Source: Corynebacterium freneyi
GTDB taxonomy: Bacteria; Actinomycetota; Actinomycetes; Mycobacteriales; Mycobacteriaceae
Length of the DNA stretch: 64,000 bases
Reading direction: 5' to 3'
Assembly (NCBI RefSeq): GCF_030408835.1
Contig: NZ_CP047357.1
Span: 1,984,001 to 2,048,000, forward strand
Part shown: positions 16,542-25,349 of the stretch, in pieces
Layout: each line of letters opens with the position of its first letter
Position numbering within the stretch: position 1 is the stretch's first letter
Notes under the pieces: model-generated
Database searches by the model: none
The model's input: the letters and a program-made list of their open reading frames with translations, nothing else
Told to the model about the DNA's origin: nothing
Made by a program: the position numbers and the translations under genes

Positions 16542-19271
16542 ATGGCCGACACGGCGGACCGACATGTCGACGAATCCAACTTCGCGCTGATCCGCGATGG
16601 CGTCGCGTCCTATCTGAAGGACACCGACCCGGAGGAGACCCGCGAGTGGCTGGAGTCCCTTGACGGGCTGCTGGAGGAAGCCGGCCCCGACCGCGCCCGC
16701 TTCCTCATGCTCCGGCTCCTGGAGCGCGCGACCGCCAAGCGCGTCGCCCTGCCTCCGTTGACCTCCACCGATTACGTCAACACCATCCCCACCACCCTGG
16801 AGCCCGAGTTCCCGGGCGACGAGGAAGTGGAGCGCCGCTACCGCAAGTGGATCCGCTGGAATGCCGCGATCATGGTGCACCGCGCCCAGCGCCCCGGCAT
16901 CGGCGTCGGCGGGCACATCTCCACCTACGCCTCGTCGGCCCCGCTGTACGAGGTCGGCTTCAACCACTTCTTCCGCGGCAAGGACCACCCCGGCGGCGGC
17001 GACCACATCTTCTTCCAGGGCCACGCCTCCCCCGGCGTCTACGCCCGAGCGTTCCTCGAGAGCCGTCTCGACGAGGACGACCTCGACGGCTTCCGCCAGG
17101 AAGTGTCCCGCCCCCAGGGTGGCCTGCCGTCCTACCCGCACCCGCACGGCATGCCCGACTTCTGGGAATTCCCCACCGTGTCCATGGGCCTGGGCCCGAT
17201 GGGCGCCATCTACCAGGCGCGATTCAACCGCTACCTGCACGACCGCGGCCTGGTCGACACCTCCCAGCAGCACGTGTGGGCGTTCCTCGGCGACGGTGAG
17301 ATGGACGAACCGGAGTCGCGCGGCCTGATCCAGACCGCCGCCCTCAACAACCTGGACAACCTCACCTTCGTGGTCAACTGCAACCTGCAGCGCCTCGACG
17401 GCCCGGTCCGCGGCAACACCAAGATCATCCAGGAGCTGGAGAGCTTCTTCCGCGGCGCCGGCTGGAACGTCATCAAGGTCGTGTGGGGTCGCGACTGGGA
17501 CGCCCTGTTCGAAAAGGACCACGAGGGCGCCCTCGTCGAGCTGATGAACGGCTTCCCCGACGGCGACTACCAGACCCTGAAGGCCAACGACGGCGCATGG
17601 GTGCGCGAGCACTTCTTCGGTCGCGACCCGCGCACCGCCAAGCTCGTCGAGGACATGACCGACGAGGAGATCTGGAACCTGCGCCGCGGCGGCCACGACT
17701 ACCGCAAGATCTACGCCGCCTACGCCAAGGCCCTGGAGACCAAGGATCAGCCGACCGTCATTCTGGCGCACACCATCAAGGGCTACGGCCTGGGCCACAA
17801 CTTCGAGGGCCGCAACGCCACGCACCAGATGAAGAAGCTGACGCTCGACGACCTGAAGCTTTTCCGCGACAAGCAGGAGATCCCGATTTCCGACGAGGTC
17901 CTGGAAAAGGACCCGGCCCTGCCGCCGTACTACCACCCGGGCGAGGACTCCGAGGAGCTGCAGTACCTGAAGGAGCGCCGCAAGGAACTCGGCGGCTTCG
18001 TGCCCGAGCGCCGCGAAACCTACGAGCCGCTGAAGGTGCCCGAAATGGACGCCCTCAAGTCGATTCTCAAGGGGTCCGGCAAGCAGCAGGTCGCCACCAC
18101 CATGGCGGTGGTGCGCATCTTCAAGGAGCTCATGCGCGACAAGGAGCTGGGCAAGCGTTTCGTGCCGATCATCCCGGACGAGGCCCGCACCTTCGGCATG
18201 GACTCGTGGTTCCCGACGTTGAAGATCTACAACCCGCACGGCCAGCAGTACACCCCGGTCGACCATGACCTGATGCTGTCGTACAAGGAGTCCGAGCAGG
18301 GCCAGATCCTCCACGAGGGCATTTCGGAGGCCGGTTCGATGGCGTCGTTCATCGCCGCCGGTTCGTCGTACGCCACCCACGGCGAGGCGATGATTCCGCT
18401 GTACATCTTCTACTCGATGTTCGGTTTCCAGCGCACCGGCGACCAGATGTGGCTGGCCGGCGACCAGAAGTGCCGTGGTTTCCTGCTCGGCGCCACCGCC
18501 GGCCGCACGACCCTGACCGGTGAGGGCCTGCAGCACATGGACGGCCACTCCCCGCTGCTGGCGGCGACGAACCCGTCGGTGGTGACGTACGACCCGGCGT
18601 TCGCGTACGAGGCCGCCTACATCATCCGCGAGGGCATCGACCGGATGTACGGCGAGGGCCGCGGCGAAGACGTCATCTACTATCTGACCATCTACAACGA
18701 GCCGACGCCGCAGCCGCCCGCCGCCGAGGACCTGGACGTCAACGGGCTGCTGAAGGGCATCTACCCGTACAAGGAGTCGCAGGGCGAAAACCACGTCAAC
18801 CTGCTGGCGTCGGGCATCGGCATGCAGGCCGCGCTGAAGGCGGCCGACATGCTGGCCGAGGAGTACGACATCCCGTCGTCGATTTACTCGGTGACCTCGT
18901 GGAACGAGCTGGCCCGCGATGGCCTGGCCCGCGAGACCGAGGTGCTGCGCAACCCGGCGGAGTTCCACGAGCGTCCGTTCGTGCAGCGCGTCCTCGAGGA
19001 TGCCGACGGCCCGTTCATCGCGGTGTCGGACTTCCAGCGCGCCATTCCGGAGCAGATCCGTCAGTGGGTGCCGGGCGACTACACGGTGCTGGGCTGCGAC
19101 GGTTTCGGTTTCTCCGACACTCGTGAGGCGGCGCGTCGTTTCTTCAACATCGACGCCGAGTCGATCGTCGTCGCGGCGCTGGCCGGCCTGGCCCGCGAGG
19201 GCAAGCTGCCGGCGTCGGTGGCGCAGAAGGCGGCGGAGAAGTACCAGATCACCGACCCGACGGTGGTGTAG
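16542..19271 (+). CDS. aceE: Pyruvate dehydrogenase E1 component, homodimeric type
   Basis: The 909-residue protein is full length for the AceE family. [12 protein letters not shown] followed by [13 protein letters not shown] is the thiamine-diphosphate/Mg binding region (about residues 248-290). The C-terminal transketolase-like domains contain [17 protein letters not shown] and [10 protein letters not shown]. It decarboxylates pyruvate and passes the acetyl group to lipoyl-E2, linking glycolysis to the TCA cycle. In corynebacteria E1p assembles into a mixed complex with the oxoglutarate dehydrogenase subunits, and E2 is encoded elsewhere, consistent with no aceF here. An ACP-like gene follows 32 bp downstream. 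Confidence 0.97.
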   Translation: MADTADRHVDESNFALIRDGVASYLKDTDPEETREWLESLDGLLEEAGPDRARFLMLRLLERATAKRVALPPLTSTDYVNTIPTTLEPEFPGDEEVERRYRKWIRWNAAIMVHRAQRPGIGVGGHISTYASSAPLYEVGFNHFFRGKDHPGGGDHIFFQGHASPGVYARAFLESRLDEDDLDGFRQEVSRPQGGLPSYPHPHGMPDFWEFPTVSMGLGPMGAIYQARFNRYLHDRGLVDTSQQHVWAFLGDGEMDEPESRGLIQTAALNNLDNLTFVVNCNLQRLDGPVRGNTKIIQELESFFRGAGWNVIKVVWGRDWDALFEKDHEGALVELMNGFPDGDYQTLKANDGAWVREHFFGRDPRTAKLVEDMTDEEIWNLRRGGHDYRKIYAAYAKALETKDQPTVILAHTIKGYGLGHNFEGRNATHQMKKLTLDDLKLFRDKQEIPISDEVLEKDPALPPYYHPGEDSEELQYLKERRKELGGFVPERRETYEPLKVPEMDALKSILKGSGKQQVATTMAVVRIFKELMRDKELGKRFVPIIPDEARTFGMDSWFPTLKIYNPHGQQYTPVDHDLMLSYKESEQGQILHEGISEAGSMASFIAAGSSYATHGEAMIPLYIFYSMFGFQRTGDQMWLAGDQKCRGFLLGATAGRTTLTGEGLQHMDGHSPLLAATNPSVVTYDPAFAYEAAYIIREGIDRMYGEGRGEDVIYYLTIYNEPTPQPPAAEDLDVNGLLKGIYPYKESQGENHVNLLASGIGMQAALKAADMLAEEYDIPSSIYSVTSWNELARDGLARETEVLRNPAEFHERPFVQRVLEDADGPFIAVSDFQRAIPEQIRQWVPGDYTVLGCDGFGFSDTREAARRFFNIDAESIVVAALAGLAREGKLPASVAQKAAEKYQITDPTVV

Positions 19272-19303
19272 CCGGGCGTGGGCGACTGCGGACGGGAGAG
19301 GTC

Positions 19304-19681
19304 ATGACCAGCAGTTTGGGCGATGCCCTGAGCGCTTTGCTTGGCGACGGCGCCGGGGTCGCCGGTGACTCGACGTCGGCCGGCACGGGCGGAAGGTCCG
19401 GTGGCCGCGGCTCCGGCGGGGGTGCGCTCGACGGTTTGTCGGGTGCCCGCGCGGAGGTCACCGACGTGCTGTTCCGCGTGCTCGGCGACGACGCCCCGGA
19501 AGAGGCGCCGGGCCTGGAGTCCACGCTGCGCGGCGACATCGGGCTGGACCGGTTGGGTGTGGTGGAGTTGCTCGTGCGGTGCGAGGAGGAAACCGGGGTG
19601 CGTTTCGCCGACGACGACGTCACGGGCATGAAGACCCTCGGCGACGTGGTGTCCCACGTCGAAAACGACCGAAACGGCTGA
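19304..19681 (+). CDS. Acyl-carrier-protein-like protein lacking the phosphopantetheine serine
   Basis: ATG 19304 is preceded by GGGAGAGG. The 125-residue product has a Gly/Ser-rich leader of about 45 residues, then a helical ACP-like domain: VTDVLFRVLGDDAPE, LRGDIGLDRLGVVELLVRCEEETGVRFADDDV, GDVVSHV. In carrier proteins the second helix begins D-S-L, the serine taking 4'-phosphopantetheine. Here the codon at 19550-19552 is CGG (Arg83), giving D-R-L, so it cannot be primed in the usual way. It follows aceE closely and probably shares its transcript; mycobacterial AcpM lies in the same neighbourhood. Corynebacteria rely on FAS-I, so a drifted ACP is plausible, but the rest of the fold looks maintained. 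Confidence 0.75.
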   Translation: MTSSLGDALSALLGDGAGVAGDSTSAGTGGRSGGRGSGGGALDGLSGARAEVTDVLFRVLGDDAPEEAPGLESTLRGDIGLDRLGVVELLVRCEEETGVRFADDDVTGMKTLGDVVSHVENDRNG

Positions 19682-19719
19682 CCTCCCCGGGGGCCGACCA
19701 CCGGCCGACTGGCCGCCGC

Positions 19720-20373
19720 CTACATCACCGCCCGCCGCGTCAGGAGTTCCACGACGTCGCAGGCGGTGTTTTCACGTGCGTCGGCATCATCGGGGTTCTG
19801 GGCGGCGGCGTTCGGGTGGCCGTCGTCAAGCAAAGGCGAACCCTGCCCGACGGTGGGCGCCTCCCATGCCTCGAAACCGGCGGTGCCGGGGCGCAGCGGC
19901 TCAAGGGCGGTGTCCCAGGCGGTGCCGAGTTCCGCGTCGAGGGCGCGCGCCATGCCGGCGGCATCGCCCCGGTGGGCGGCCATGATGGCGCGGAGGCGCT
20001 GCTCGCCGACCTGGATATCGCCGGCGGCGTCGGTGGTGCCGGACCAGGTGCCCAACGCGGGGACGTGGCAGTGGCGTTCGCCCTGGGCGCCCGGGGTGGA
20101 CGGGTCGGGGTCCTCGGTGATTTCGAAGGTGAGATCCGGCCAGCGGGCGAGATCGCCGACCAGGCGTGCGGCGGCGCCCGCGGGTCCGCGCCAGTCGAGT
20201 TCGGCGCAGACGCGGGTGGCATCGTCGGGGCGGGTGCGCCAGATCGACGCCGCGGGGCGGGTGCCGTCGGGCAGCGTGATGCCGGCGCGGGCGATCGCCC
20301 ACGCGACATGGGGCGTGAGGGCCGGGCGCGCTGCGTGGATCCACAGCACTCCGGTGGAGTCGTGTCGGGACAT
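19720..20373 (-). CDS. DUF3145 family protein
   Basis: I start at ATG 20373, with CAGGT just upstream, giving 217 residues. The product begins STGVLWIHAARPALTPHVAWAIARAG, close to the DUF3145 consensus of actinobacteria. Tryptophan-rich segments follow (WRTRPDDATRVCAELDWRGPAG, LARWPDLTFEITEDPD). The C-terminus is Ala/Asp-rich. DUF3145 proteins are conserved near aceE/acpM in this order but have no known function. It is convergent with the ACP-like gene, with 38 bp between the stops. Confidence 0.78.
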   Translation of the reverse strand: MSRHDSTGVLWIHAARPALTPHVAWAIARAGITLPDGTRPAASIWRTRPDDATRVCAELDWRGPAGAAARLVGDLARWPDLTFEITEDPDPSTPGAQGERHCHVPALGTWSGTTDAAGDIQVGEQRLRAIMAAHRGDAAGMARALDAELGTAWDTALEPLRPGTAGFEAWEAPTVGQGSPLLDDGHPNAAAQNPDDADARENTACDVVELLTRRAVM

Positions 20374-20797
20374 GGTCACCTGAGTGGTCGGCGGAGAGGC
20401 GGTGCGCCACCGGAGGTGCCGGTACCGGTGGCGCGCCGCCTCAAGACGAGGCTCGTCTTCCCCTACGCCCTCGTCGCCGGGGCTTCGCCACCCGTGTGCG
20501 GGTCGTCGCGATGCGGTCGGCCGCGGTGCGGCGTGTGCTTTGCGACGGCCCGGGCGGCGATGCCACGTGAACCAATGTGGCCAGTGTGTCGCGGGGCGCG
20601 AGACGCGACAAGGGTCAAGTTGAGGTTGACACCCCCGAAGCATGAAGGGGCGGTTGAGACTTGACGGGTGGCGGGGCCGCCATCGTCGGGGGCCGGGGGC
20701 GCTCGCCGAGCGGGAAGCCGCCACCGGTGTTAAAACTCTTGTCGTGCGCGTACGACATACCGTTGCGCGTTCGACACTTGAGATTCGGGGGGATCCA
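20374..20797. other. Gene-free 424-bp spacer with several palindromes
   Basis: Seen here: a stem with arms 20404-20413 and 20425-20434; a 17-bp palindrome AAGACGAG-G-CTCGTCTT at 20443-20459; one recurrent 11-mer (GCTTTGCGACG, 20537-20547); and GTCGTGCGCGTACGAC (5-bp arms) at 20741-20756, just upstream of the lipoprotein gene. The region separates DUF3145 (-) and the lipoprotein (+), so it must hold both promoters. I cannot identify them with confidence. Confidence 0.45.
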
Positions 20798-21487
20798 ATG
20801 AAACCAGGGCACACGCCCGACTCCACGCACGGCCGCGGCGCCGAGGATTGCACGAGCGGATGGAGCGGCCTTCGACGCCTGGGCGTCGCCGCGATCATCG
20901 CCGCCACCGCCGCAGGTGCGCTGGCCGGCTGCGGTGACGCCCAGGCCGACGCTGATGACGGTAGGCACACTGCAGCGGAGGAAAACTCCCTGCCGCCGGG
21001 CGTCATGCCACCCAACGACCCGCCCCAACCCGGTGACGCTCCACTCGGACCGGACGGCCACTACGACTACTCGGCCCCCGGCTTCGAGCTGAAGAACCCG
21101 TGCGACACGGAGTACTTCCAGCGAGCATTGGAGTTGGGTTGGAGAGTCCCGGAGTTTGGGACGAAACGCCGCGATGAGCCCGAAGAAATGTATTGCGGTG
21201 TCATCAACGACGAGGTGGGACTCGCATTGTTTTCCTTCCCAAGCAACTTCGTCGACTTTGACGCTTCGGAATTTGAAGTCAAGGTCACGGAACAAGCTGG
21301 AGTCCCTTTAATCCTTCTCAAACGACCTTCTCTTTTCGGAGAAGCGTGCTTCGTAGGTGTTGAGACGCCCAACGGCATGATCGGCGGGCTTTCTGGCACC
21401 GGTGGTTTTTCTCTTCACACCACTATCGAACAGGCCTGCGATGAAGCGACTCGATCGATCTTTCCAATTCTGGGGGTAAATCAATAA
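20798..21487 (+). CDS. Secreted lipoprotein (DUF3558-like), unknown function
   Basis: ATG 20798 follows GGGGGGATCCA. The 229-residue product has a long basic N-region, a hydrophobic stretch (RRLGVAAIIAATAAGALAG) and the lipobox L-A-G-C45, so the mature protein would be anchored by Cys45. The mature part is acidic and Pro-rich at first (LPPGVMPPNDPPQPGDAP). It then has four cysteines in a domain reading PCDTEYFQRALELG ... MYCGVIND ... EACFVGVET ... QACDEATRSIFP, reminiscent of DUF3558 lipoproteins. From about 21100 the DNA is visibly less GC-rich than its surroundings. Its TAA stop overlaps the next ATG (TAATG), so the two are translationally coupled. Confidence 0.72.
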   Translation: MKPGHTPDSTHGRGAEDCTSGWSGLRRLGVAAIIAATAAGALAGCGDAQADADDGRHTAAEENSLPPGVMPPNDPPQPGDAPLGPDGHYDYSAPGFELKNPCDTEYFQRALELGWRVPEFGTKRRDEPEEMYCGVINDEVGLALFSFPSNFVDFDASEFEVKVTEQAGVPLILLKRPSLFGEACFVGVETPNGMIGGLSGTGGFSLHTTIEQACDEATRSIFPILGVNQ

Positions 21488-23157
21488 TGTTCAGAGCAAA
21501 CTTGTCGGGACTATCAGAAATCCAAACCACGCTGGCGATGGAGTCGAACGCTTCCCTGACAGCTCCCTCTGTCTCGTTGGCCGGGTACTCGCCGGTGCCG
21601 TCGATGCAGATGGTCGCCACGCAGCATTCGTCGGCGATCGTGGGTTCGTCGGGATGTTCCGTCGTCGTGTCCGCCGCCATCGACGCCGAGATCCAGTGGT
21701 CCGCGGCGAACCTCAAGTCCATGATCACCGCCCTGCAGTCCCACGAGGCCGACACCGGCGCCGCCTTCACGGCGATCGACCCGCTCAACGCCCCGAACAA
21801 ACTGCAGGTCGCCGATGGCATCGTCAATCACGCCTTTGGCGCCCGACCGCCCTTCAACCCGGGATCGCTGGTCTTCTCCCCCGCCGTCGTCGGGCCGGAA
21901 ACCGCCGAAACCGCCGAATCCCTCCTGGCGAAGTTCGTCGCCACCAACGACGCCACCATCGGCGAGGCCGTCACCTACTGGTCCGGCTACGGCACCCGCA
22001 TGGCCGACCTGGCCACCACCCTCGCCAACGCCGCCCTGAAACTGCTCGGCGACAACGAAGGCGCGGCCTTCGACGCCGCCGCCGCAAGCCTCACCGGGCT
22101 GGCCGGCCGGGTCAGCAACGTCGCCGCCTCCGCCGGGATCCTCGCCACCCACCTGCAGGCGCTGCCCTCCGTCAAAGCGATGGCGATCAACGCGCTCACC
22201 AGCATCGAGGCGCAATCCCGGACCATGACCGATCCGGCGGCGAAGGAAGCGTTCGAACGCGCCGAGATCACCGCGTTCCTCACCGGCCCCTACCTCGGCC
22301 AGCTGCAAGCCGCCGTGCCGACGATCCCGAACCTCACCCAGCCCGACTTCTCCGTCAGCACCCCCGATCTCGTCGCCTCCGGCGTCGCGGGCGGCCACGG
22401 CGCCGCCGGGGCATCGCAGGTCGGGCTCGCCCCGGCCGGCATGACCACAGCAGCCGCCGCCCCGGCGACGGCGGCATCCACCATGGCCCCGGCCGCCTCC
22501 GGCCCGATCACCGGCCCCAACGGAATGAGCCCCATCGGCGGCACCCCATCCGGCGCCCCGGCCGCGGCCTCGACGTCCGGCCCGATCTCCACCATCCCCG
22601 GCGGCGCCACCGCTCCCATGGCACCCTCCGGCGCAACCGCACCGGCCGGCTCCGGCTACGGCGCCATGCCACCGGCTCCTGCGGGCATGTCCCCCGCGGG
22701 ATCCGGCGCAGCAGGTGCCGCCACCCCGGGCTCCCGAGGCACCTCCGGCACCGGCCCCCTCTCCGGCTTCGGCGCGGGTGCGGTCGGCGGTCGCGGCGGC
22801 CTCGGCACCCCGACCTCGGGCGGCATCGGCAACTCCGGCACCCGCGGCCGGGGTGGCTTTGCGACGCCCGGCGCCGGAACCACCACCGGCACCGGTACCG
22901 GAAAGACGCAGCACACCACGGCGACGGCACTCAACCGCACCGGCCCCAAGGGCGGACACGCCGCAGGTGGGCCGTCGTCAAGCAAAAACGGCGCCGCCCA
23001 CGCCACCATGCACCGCCGCGGGCCCAGGCCCGACGCCAACGTCGAATCGATCCGCGGCACCGGCCGCGACTTCGAACAGGACGAATACCAGCGGGAACTG
23101 TTCGGCGCAGAACCGACGACGGTGCCCGCCGTCATCGGCGCCAACGTGCGCGGATGA
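21487..23157 (+). CDS. PPE/ESX-substrate-like protein with Ala/Gly/Pro-rich tail
   Basis: The start ATG overlaps the lipoprotein stop by one base. Residues 50-290 form a mostly helical, Ala-rich domain (AEIQWSAANLKSMITALQSHEADTGAAFTAIDPLN, then long amphipathic helices). Residues 300-500 are low-complexity Gly/Ala/Pro/Ser/Thr. The C-terminus reads RDFEQDEYQRELFGAEPTTVPAVIG. That helical-head plus flexible-linker plus short acidic, P-x-V-I-G-ending tail resembles PPE-like and other ESX/type VII associated proteins of actinobacteria. No WXG100 gene or EccC ATPase is in the window, so type VII export is an inference. The first 60 codons share the lower GC of the lipoprotein gene. Two copies of the recurrent 11-mer lie in the tail (22856, 22973). 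Confidence 0.6.
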   Translation: MFRANLSGLSEIQTTLAMESNASLTAPSVSLAGYSPVPSMQMVATQHSSAIVGSSGCSVVVSAAIDAEIQWSAANLKSMITALQSHEADTGAAFTAIDPLNAPNKLQVADGIVNHAFGARPPFNPGSLVFSPAVVGPETAETAESLLAKFVATNDATIGEAVTYWSGYGTRMADLATTLANAALKLLGDNEGAAFDAAAASLTGLAGRVSNVAASAGILATHLQALPSVKAMAINALTSIEAQSRTMTDPAAKEAFERAEITAFLTGPYLGQLQAAVPTIPNLTQPDFSVSTPDLVASGVAGGHGAAGASQVGLAPAGMTTAAAAPATAASTMAPAASGPITGPNGMSPIGGTPSGAPAAASTSGPISTIPGGATAPMAPSGATAPAGSGYGAMPPAPAGMSPAGSGAAGAATPGSRGTSGTGPLSGFGAGAVGGRGGLGTPTSGGIGNSGTRGRGGFATPGAGTTTGTGTGKTQHTTATALNRTGPKGGHAAGGPSSSKNGAAHATMHRRGPRPDANVESIRGTGRDFEQDEYQRELFGAEPTTVPAVIGANVRG

Positions 23158-23161
23158 GCGC

Positions 23162-23192
23162 GCAACCGCCCGGCAATGCGCCGGGAGGTTGC
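23162..23192 (+). terminator. Hairpin after the lipoprotein/PPE-like pair
   Basis: GCAACCGCCCGGC and GCCGGGAGGTTGC (one mismatch) close around AATGC, starting four bases after the TGA. There is no T-run. Confidence 0.6.
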
Positions 23193-23304
23193 CGCCGACG
23201 CGGTCATTTCCCATTTGCCCTCTGCACGCCGGGAAACGGCGGATCCCGCGGATGCACGTACGCGACGAGATGGCTCCGGACCCGCCGTCCGCTGAACCGG
23301 ATCG

Positions 23305-24495
23305 CTAGTCGATGATTCCCTCAAGATCGCGGAAAACCACCGACACGACGGTATCCGCGCCCACCTTCAGCGGAAACGATGGTGTGCCGGCATCGATCTC
23401 GAGAGACGACCATGGTTTCAGGTAAGCGGGAATACTCGGTGCGTCGTATTCGGTGGCGTCCCGCATACCGGAAAAGCGCCGAAGATCAATGAACTCATCG
23501 ATGTCGGCCACCGACATGAGCGCATCGCTCATGTGGAGCCAAAAATCCAGCAAGAGCCGGAACACAAACCTGCGAAATCGGATCGAATCATCGACATCCC
23601 GAAGATCCGCGGGAAGCCCGTCTTCCTCCATCGCCACGTCGAAGGCGATGCGCAGAACATCCGACCCCGAATCGGCGACTCTCCGAAGGAATTCGCGGAG
23701 CTGCGGGGCGGCGTGCGCAAACTCACCGGCGATTCCGGCCCCGGGGCGAACGCGCGAACGAACAGCGCCATAACGCGACGACGTTGCGACGACGATGTCG
23801 TCCCCATCCCCGCCGCCGTCCCGGCCCAGGGGATCAACCCGGCCCAGGGGATGAAACAGCCAACCGGTGAAAGGACCGCACTCGACCAGAACGTCTTCAT
23901 CGACATGGTGGTCGGCCCGGGGCGCGTTCGCCGCCGGCGCTTCGCCGTCGACGCTCACCCCGGCGTGGGAACGCATGAGCCTCCAGAAGTCCCCGAAATC
24001 GCGGACGGGCCCTTCCCCGAAGAACCCGGTGTCCCGAAAGTCCGCGACCAGCGCCAACAACGACCCCACGGGCATCCGCCTCAGTTCCGTCCCCTCATCG
24101 CCGCATACGCCCTCGTATCCGGTCATGCAGGCGAACCCATCGCCGGATTCCTCGACGGCGACGGCCGTGTAATTCCACAGGAACAGCACGGAACCCGGGG
24201 ACTGCCGCACGCTCGCATGCAGCCACAGCAGATTCATCTCGACGTACGGGCAAAGCTCCAGTTCGGAGTACCACTCGGCCAACGCCGCAGGTTCGACTCC
24301 CCCAATCGCCCGCGGGAAAAGCAATTGCACCGTCGGCGGGCACCGCACGCCGGTGTGCTCCCCCACCAAAACCTTGTCCGGCGGCGCGAACATTCCGAAA
24401 AAGCAGCCGTCGCCGACCTCGGGAACGTAGTCGGGGAAAGCGGCGGGAGGATCGGGCCACGGTTCGAAACCCGATTCCCGCAGGAAGCCCGCCAT
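23305..24495 (-). CDS. Protein of unknown function, third gene of symporter/beta-lactamase operon
   Basis: I start at ATG 24495 (MAGFLRESGFEPWPDPPAAFPDYVPE) because the beta-lactamase-like gene ends at 24498 and a GGAGTAAAG site covers its stop codon; the frame is open further upstream. The 396-residue product has no signal peptide or membrane segment. It is rich in aromatic and acidic residues. It contains segments such as LCPYVEMNLLWLHASVRQSPGSVLFLWNYTAVAVEE and FWLHMSDALMSVADIDEFIDLRRF. I do not recognise a family. Base composition is somewhat lower in GC than in flanking housekeeping genes. A sequence-profile search would be needed to place it. Confidence 0.65.
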   Translation of the reverse strand: MAGFLRESGFEPWPDPPAAFPDYVPEVGDGCFFGMFAPPDKVLVGEHTGVRCPPTVQLLFPRAIGGVEPAALAEWYSELELCPYVEMNLLWLHASVRQSPGSVLFLWNYTAVAVEESGDGFACMTGYEGVCGDEGTELRRMPVGSLLALVADFRDTGFFGEGPVRDFGDFWRLMRSHAGVSVDGEAPAANAPRADHHVDEDVLVECGPFTGWLFHPLGRVDPLGRDGGGDGDDIVVATSSRYGAVRSRVRPGAGIAGEFAHAAPQLREFLRRVADSGSDVLRIAFDVAMEEDGLPADLRDVDDSIRFRRFVFRLLLDFWLHMSDALMSVADIDEFIDLRRFSGMRDATEYDAPSIPAYLKPWSSLEIDAGTPSFPLKVGADTVVSVVFRDLEGIID

Positions 24496-24497
24496 CT

Positions 24498-25349
24498 TTA
24501 CTCCGCAGCCTCGAACGCCGACCACAGCTCGTCGTTGAAGTCGGTCCACAGCGGCTTGGCCCACTCGCCGAAGGGCCGGTCGGTGAGCACCACGCAGGCG
24601 CGGCCCGTCGGCGCGTGCAGCCACAGGAACGTGCCGGCCTGTCCGAAATGCCCGGCGACGTCACCCGGCATCGACTCGCCGAACCACAGGCCCTGGCGGG
24701 ACTCGGGGCGGGAGAAGATCTCGAACCCCAGCCCCCAGTCAGCCGGCTTCTGCGCCCCATACCCCGGCACGACGCCATTCAGACCGGGAAACTGCACGGT
24801 CAGCGCTTCGGCGACGGTGTCGGGGTGCAGCACCGCCGGGGCGAGGATCTCGTCGGCGAACTTCATCAGGTCCGCCACCGACCCCTCGCCGGCGTGGCCG
24901 GCCGAACCATGCAGCACAGACGACTCCATGCCCAACGGCTGGAACGTCGCCTCCCGCAGGTACGCCGCGAAACTCATCCCGGCTTCGTCGGCGATGCGGT
25001 CGGCGATGATGTCGAACCCCGCCGACGAATACAGCCGCCGCTCCCCCGGCTCCCGCTCCGGCTTGGGCGACGCGAACCCCACGCCGGAGGCATGCGACAG
25101 CAGATGCCGCACGGTCGAACCGGGCGGGCCGAGCTCGTCGTCGAGGTCGAACACGCCCTCCTCCACCGCCACCAGCATCGCGTGGGCCGACAGCAGCTTG
25201 GTCACGCTGGCCAGGCCATACACGCGCGATGCATCACCGTGGACGACCCACTTCCCGTCGGCGCCGCGGGCTGCGGCGCACACGGATTTCACGGGCCATT
25301 CGTCGACTGCGGCAAGGCTGCTGGACAGGGCGGAGGAAAGCTCGGTCAT
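24498..25349 (-). CDS. Beta-lactamase-fold serine hydrolase (class C/esterase-like)
   Basis: The 283-residue product has the serine beta-lactamase/DD-peptidase motifs: S48-V-T-K51 (nucleophile and Lys), Y107-S-S (in place of Y-x-N) and H234-F-G near the C-terminus, where classical enzymes have K-T-G. There is no signal peptide, so it is predicted cytosolic. These features point to the esterase/EstB-like branch rather than to antibiotic resistance. ATG 25349 overlaps the symporter stop (ATGA), so expression is coupled to it. The substrate is unknown. Confidence 0.82.
   Translation of the reverse strand: MTELSSALSSSLAAVDEWPVKSVCAAARGADGKWVVHGDASRVYGLASVTKLLSAHAMLVAVEEGVFDLDDELGPPGSTVRHLLSHASGVGFASPKPEREPGERRLYSSAGFDIIADRIADEAGMSFAAYLREATFQPLGMESSVLHGSAGHAGEGSVADLMKFADEILAPAVLHPDTVAEALTVQFPGLNGVVPGYGAQKPADWGLGFEIFSRPESRQGLWFGESMPGDVAGHFGQAGTFLWLHAPTGRACVVLTDRPFGEWAKPLWTDFNDELWSAFEAAE

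Noticed and set aside
16407..18968. An 853-codon open frame on the minus strand
   Set aside because: It lies entirely opposite aceE, is rich in Val/Gly/Arg/His without any domain, and is the expected antisense shadow of a high-GC gene.
24498..25349. A beta-lactam resistance gene
   Set aside because: S-x-x-K is present, but there is no signal peptide, no Y-x-N or K-T-G triad, and it is coupled to a symporter. It fits the esterase-like branch better.
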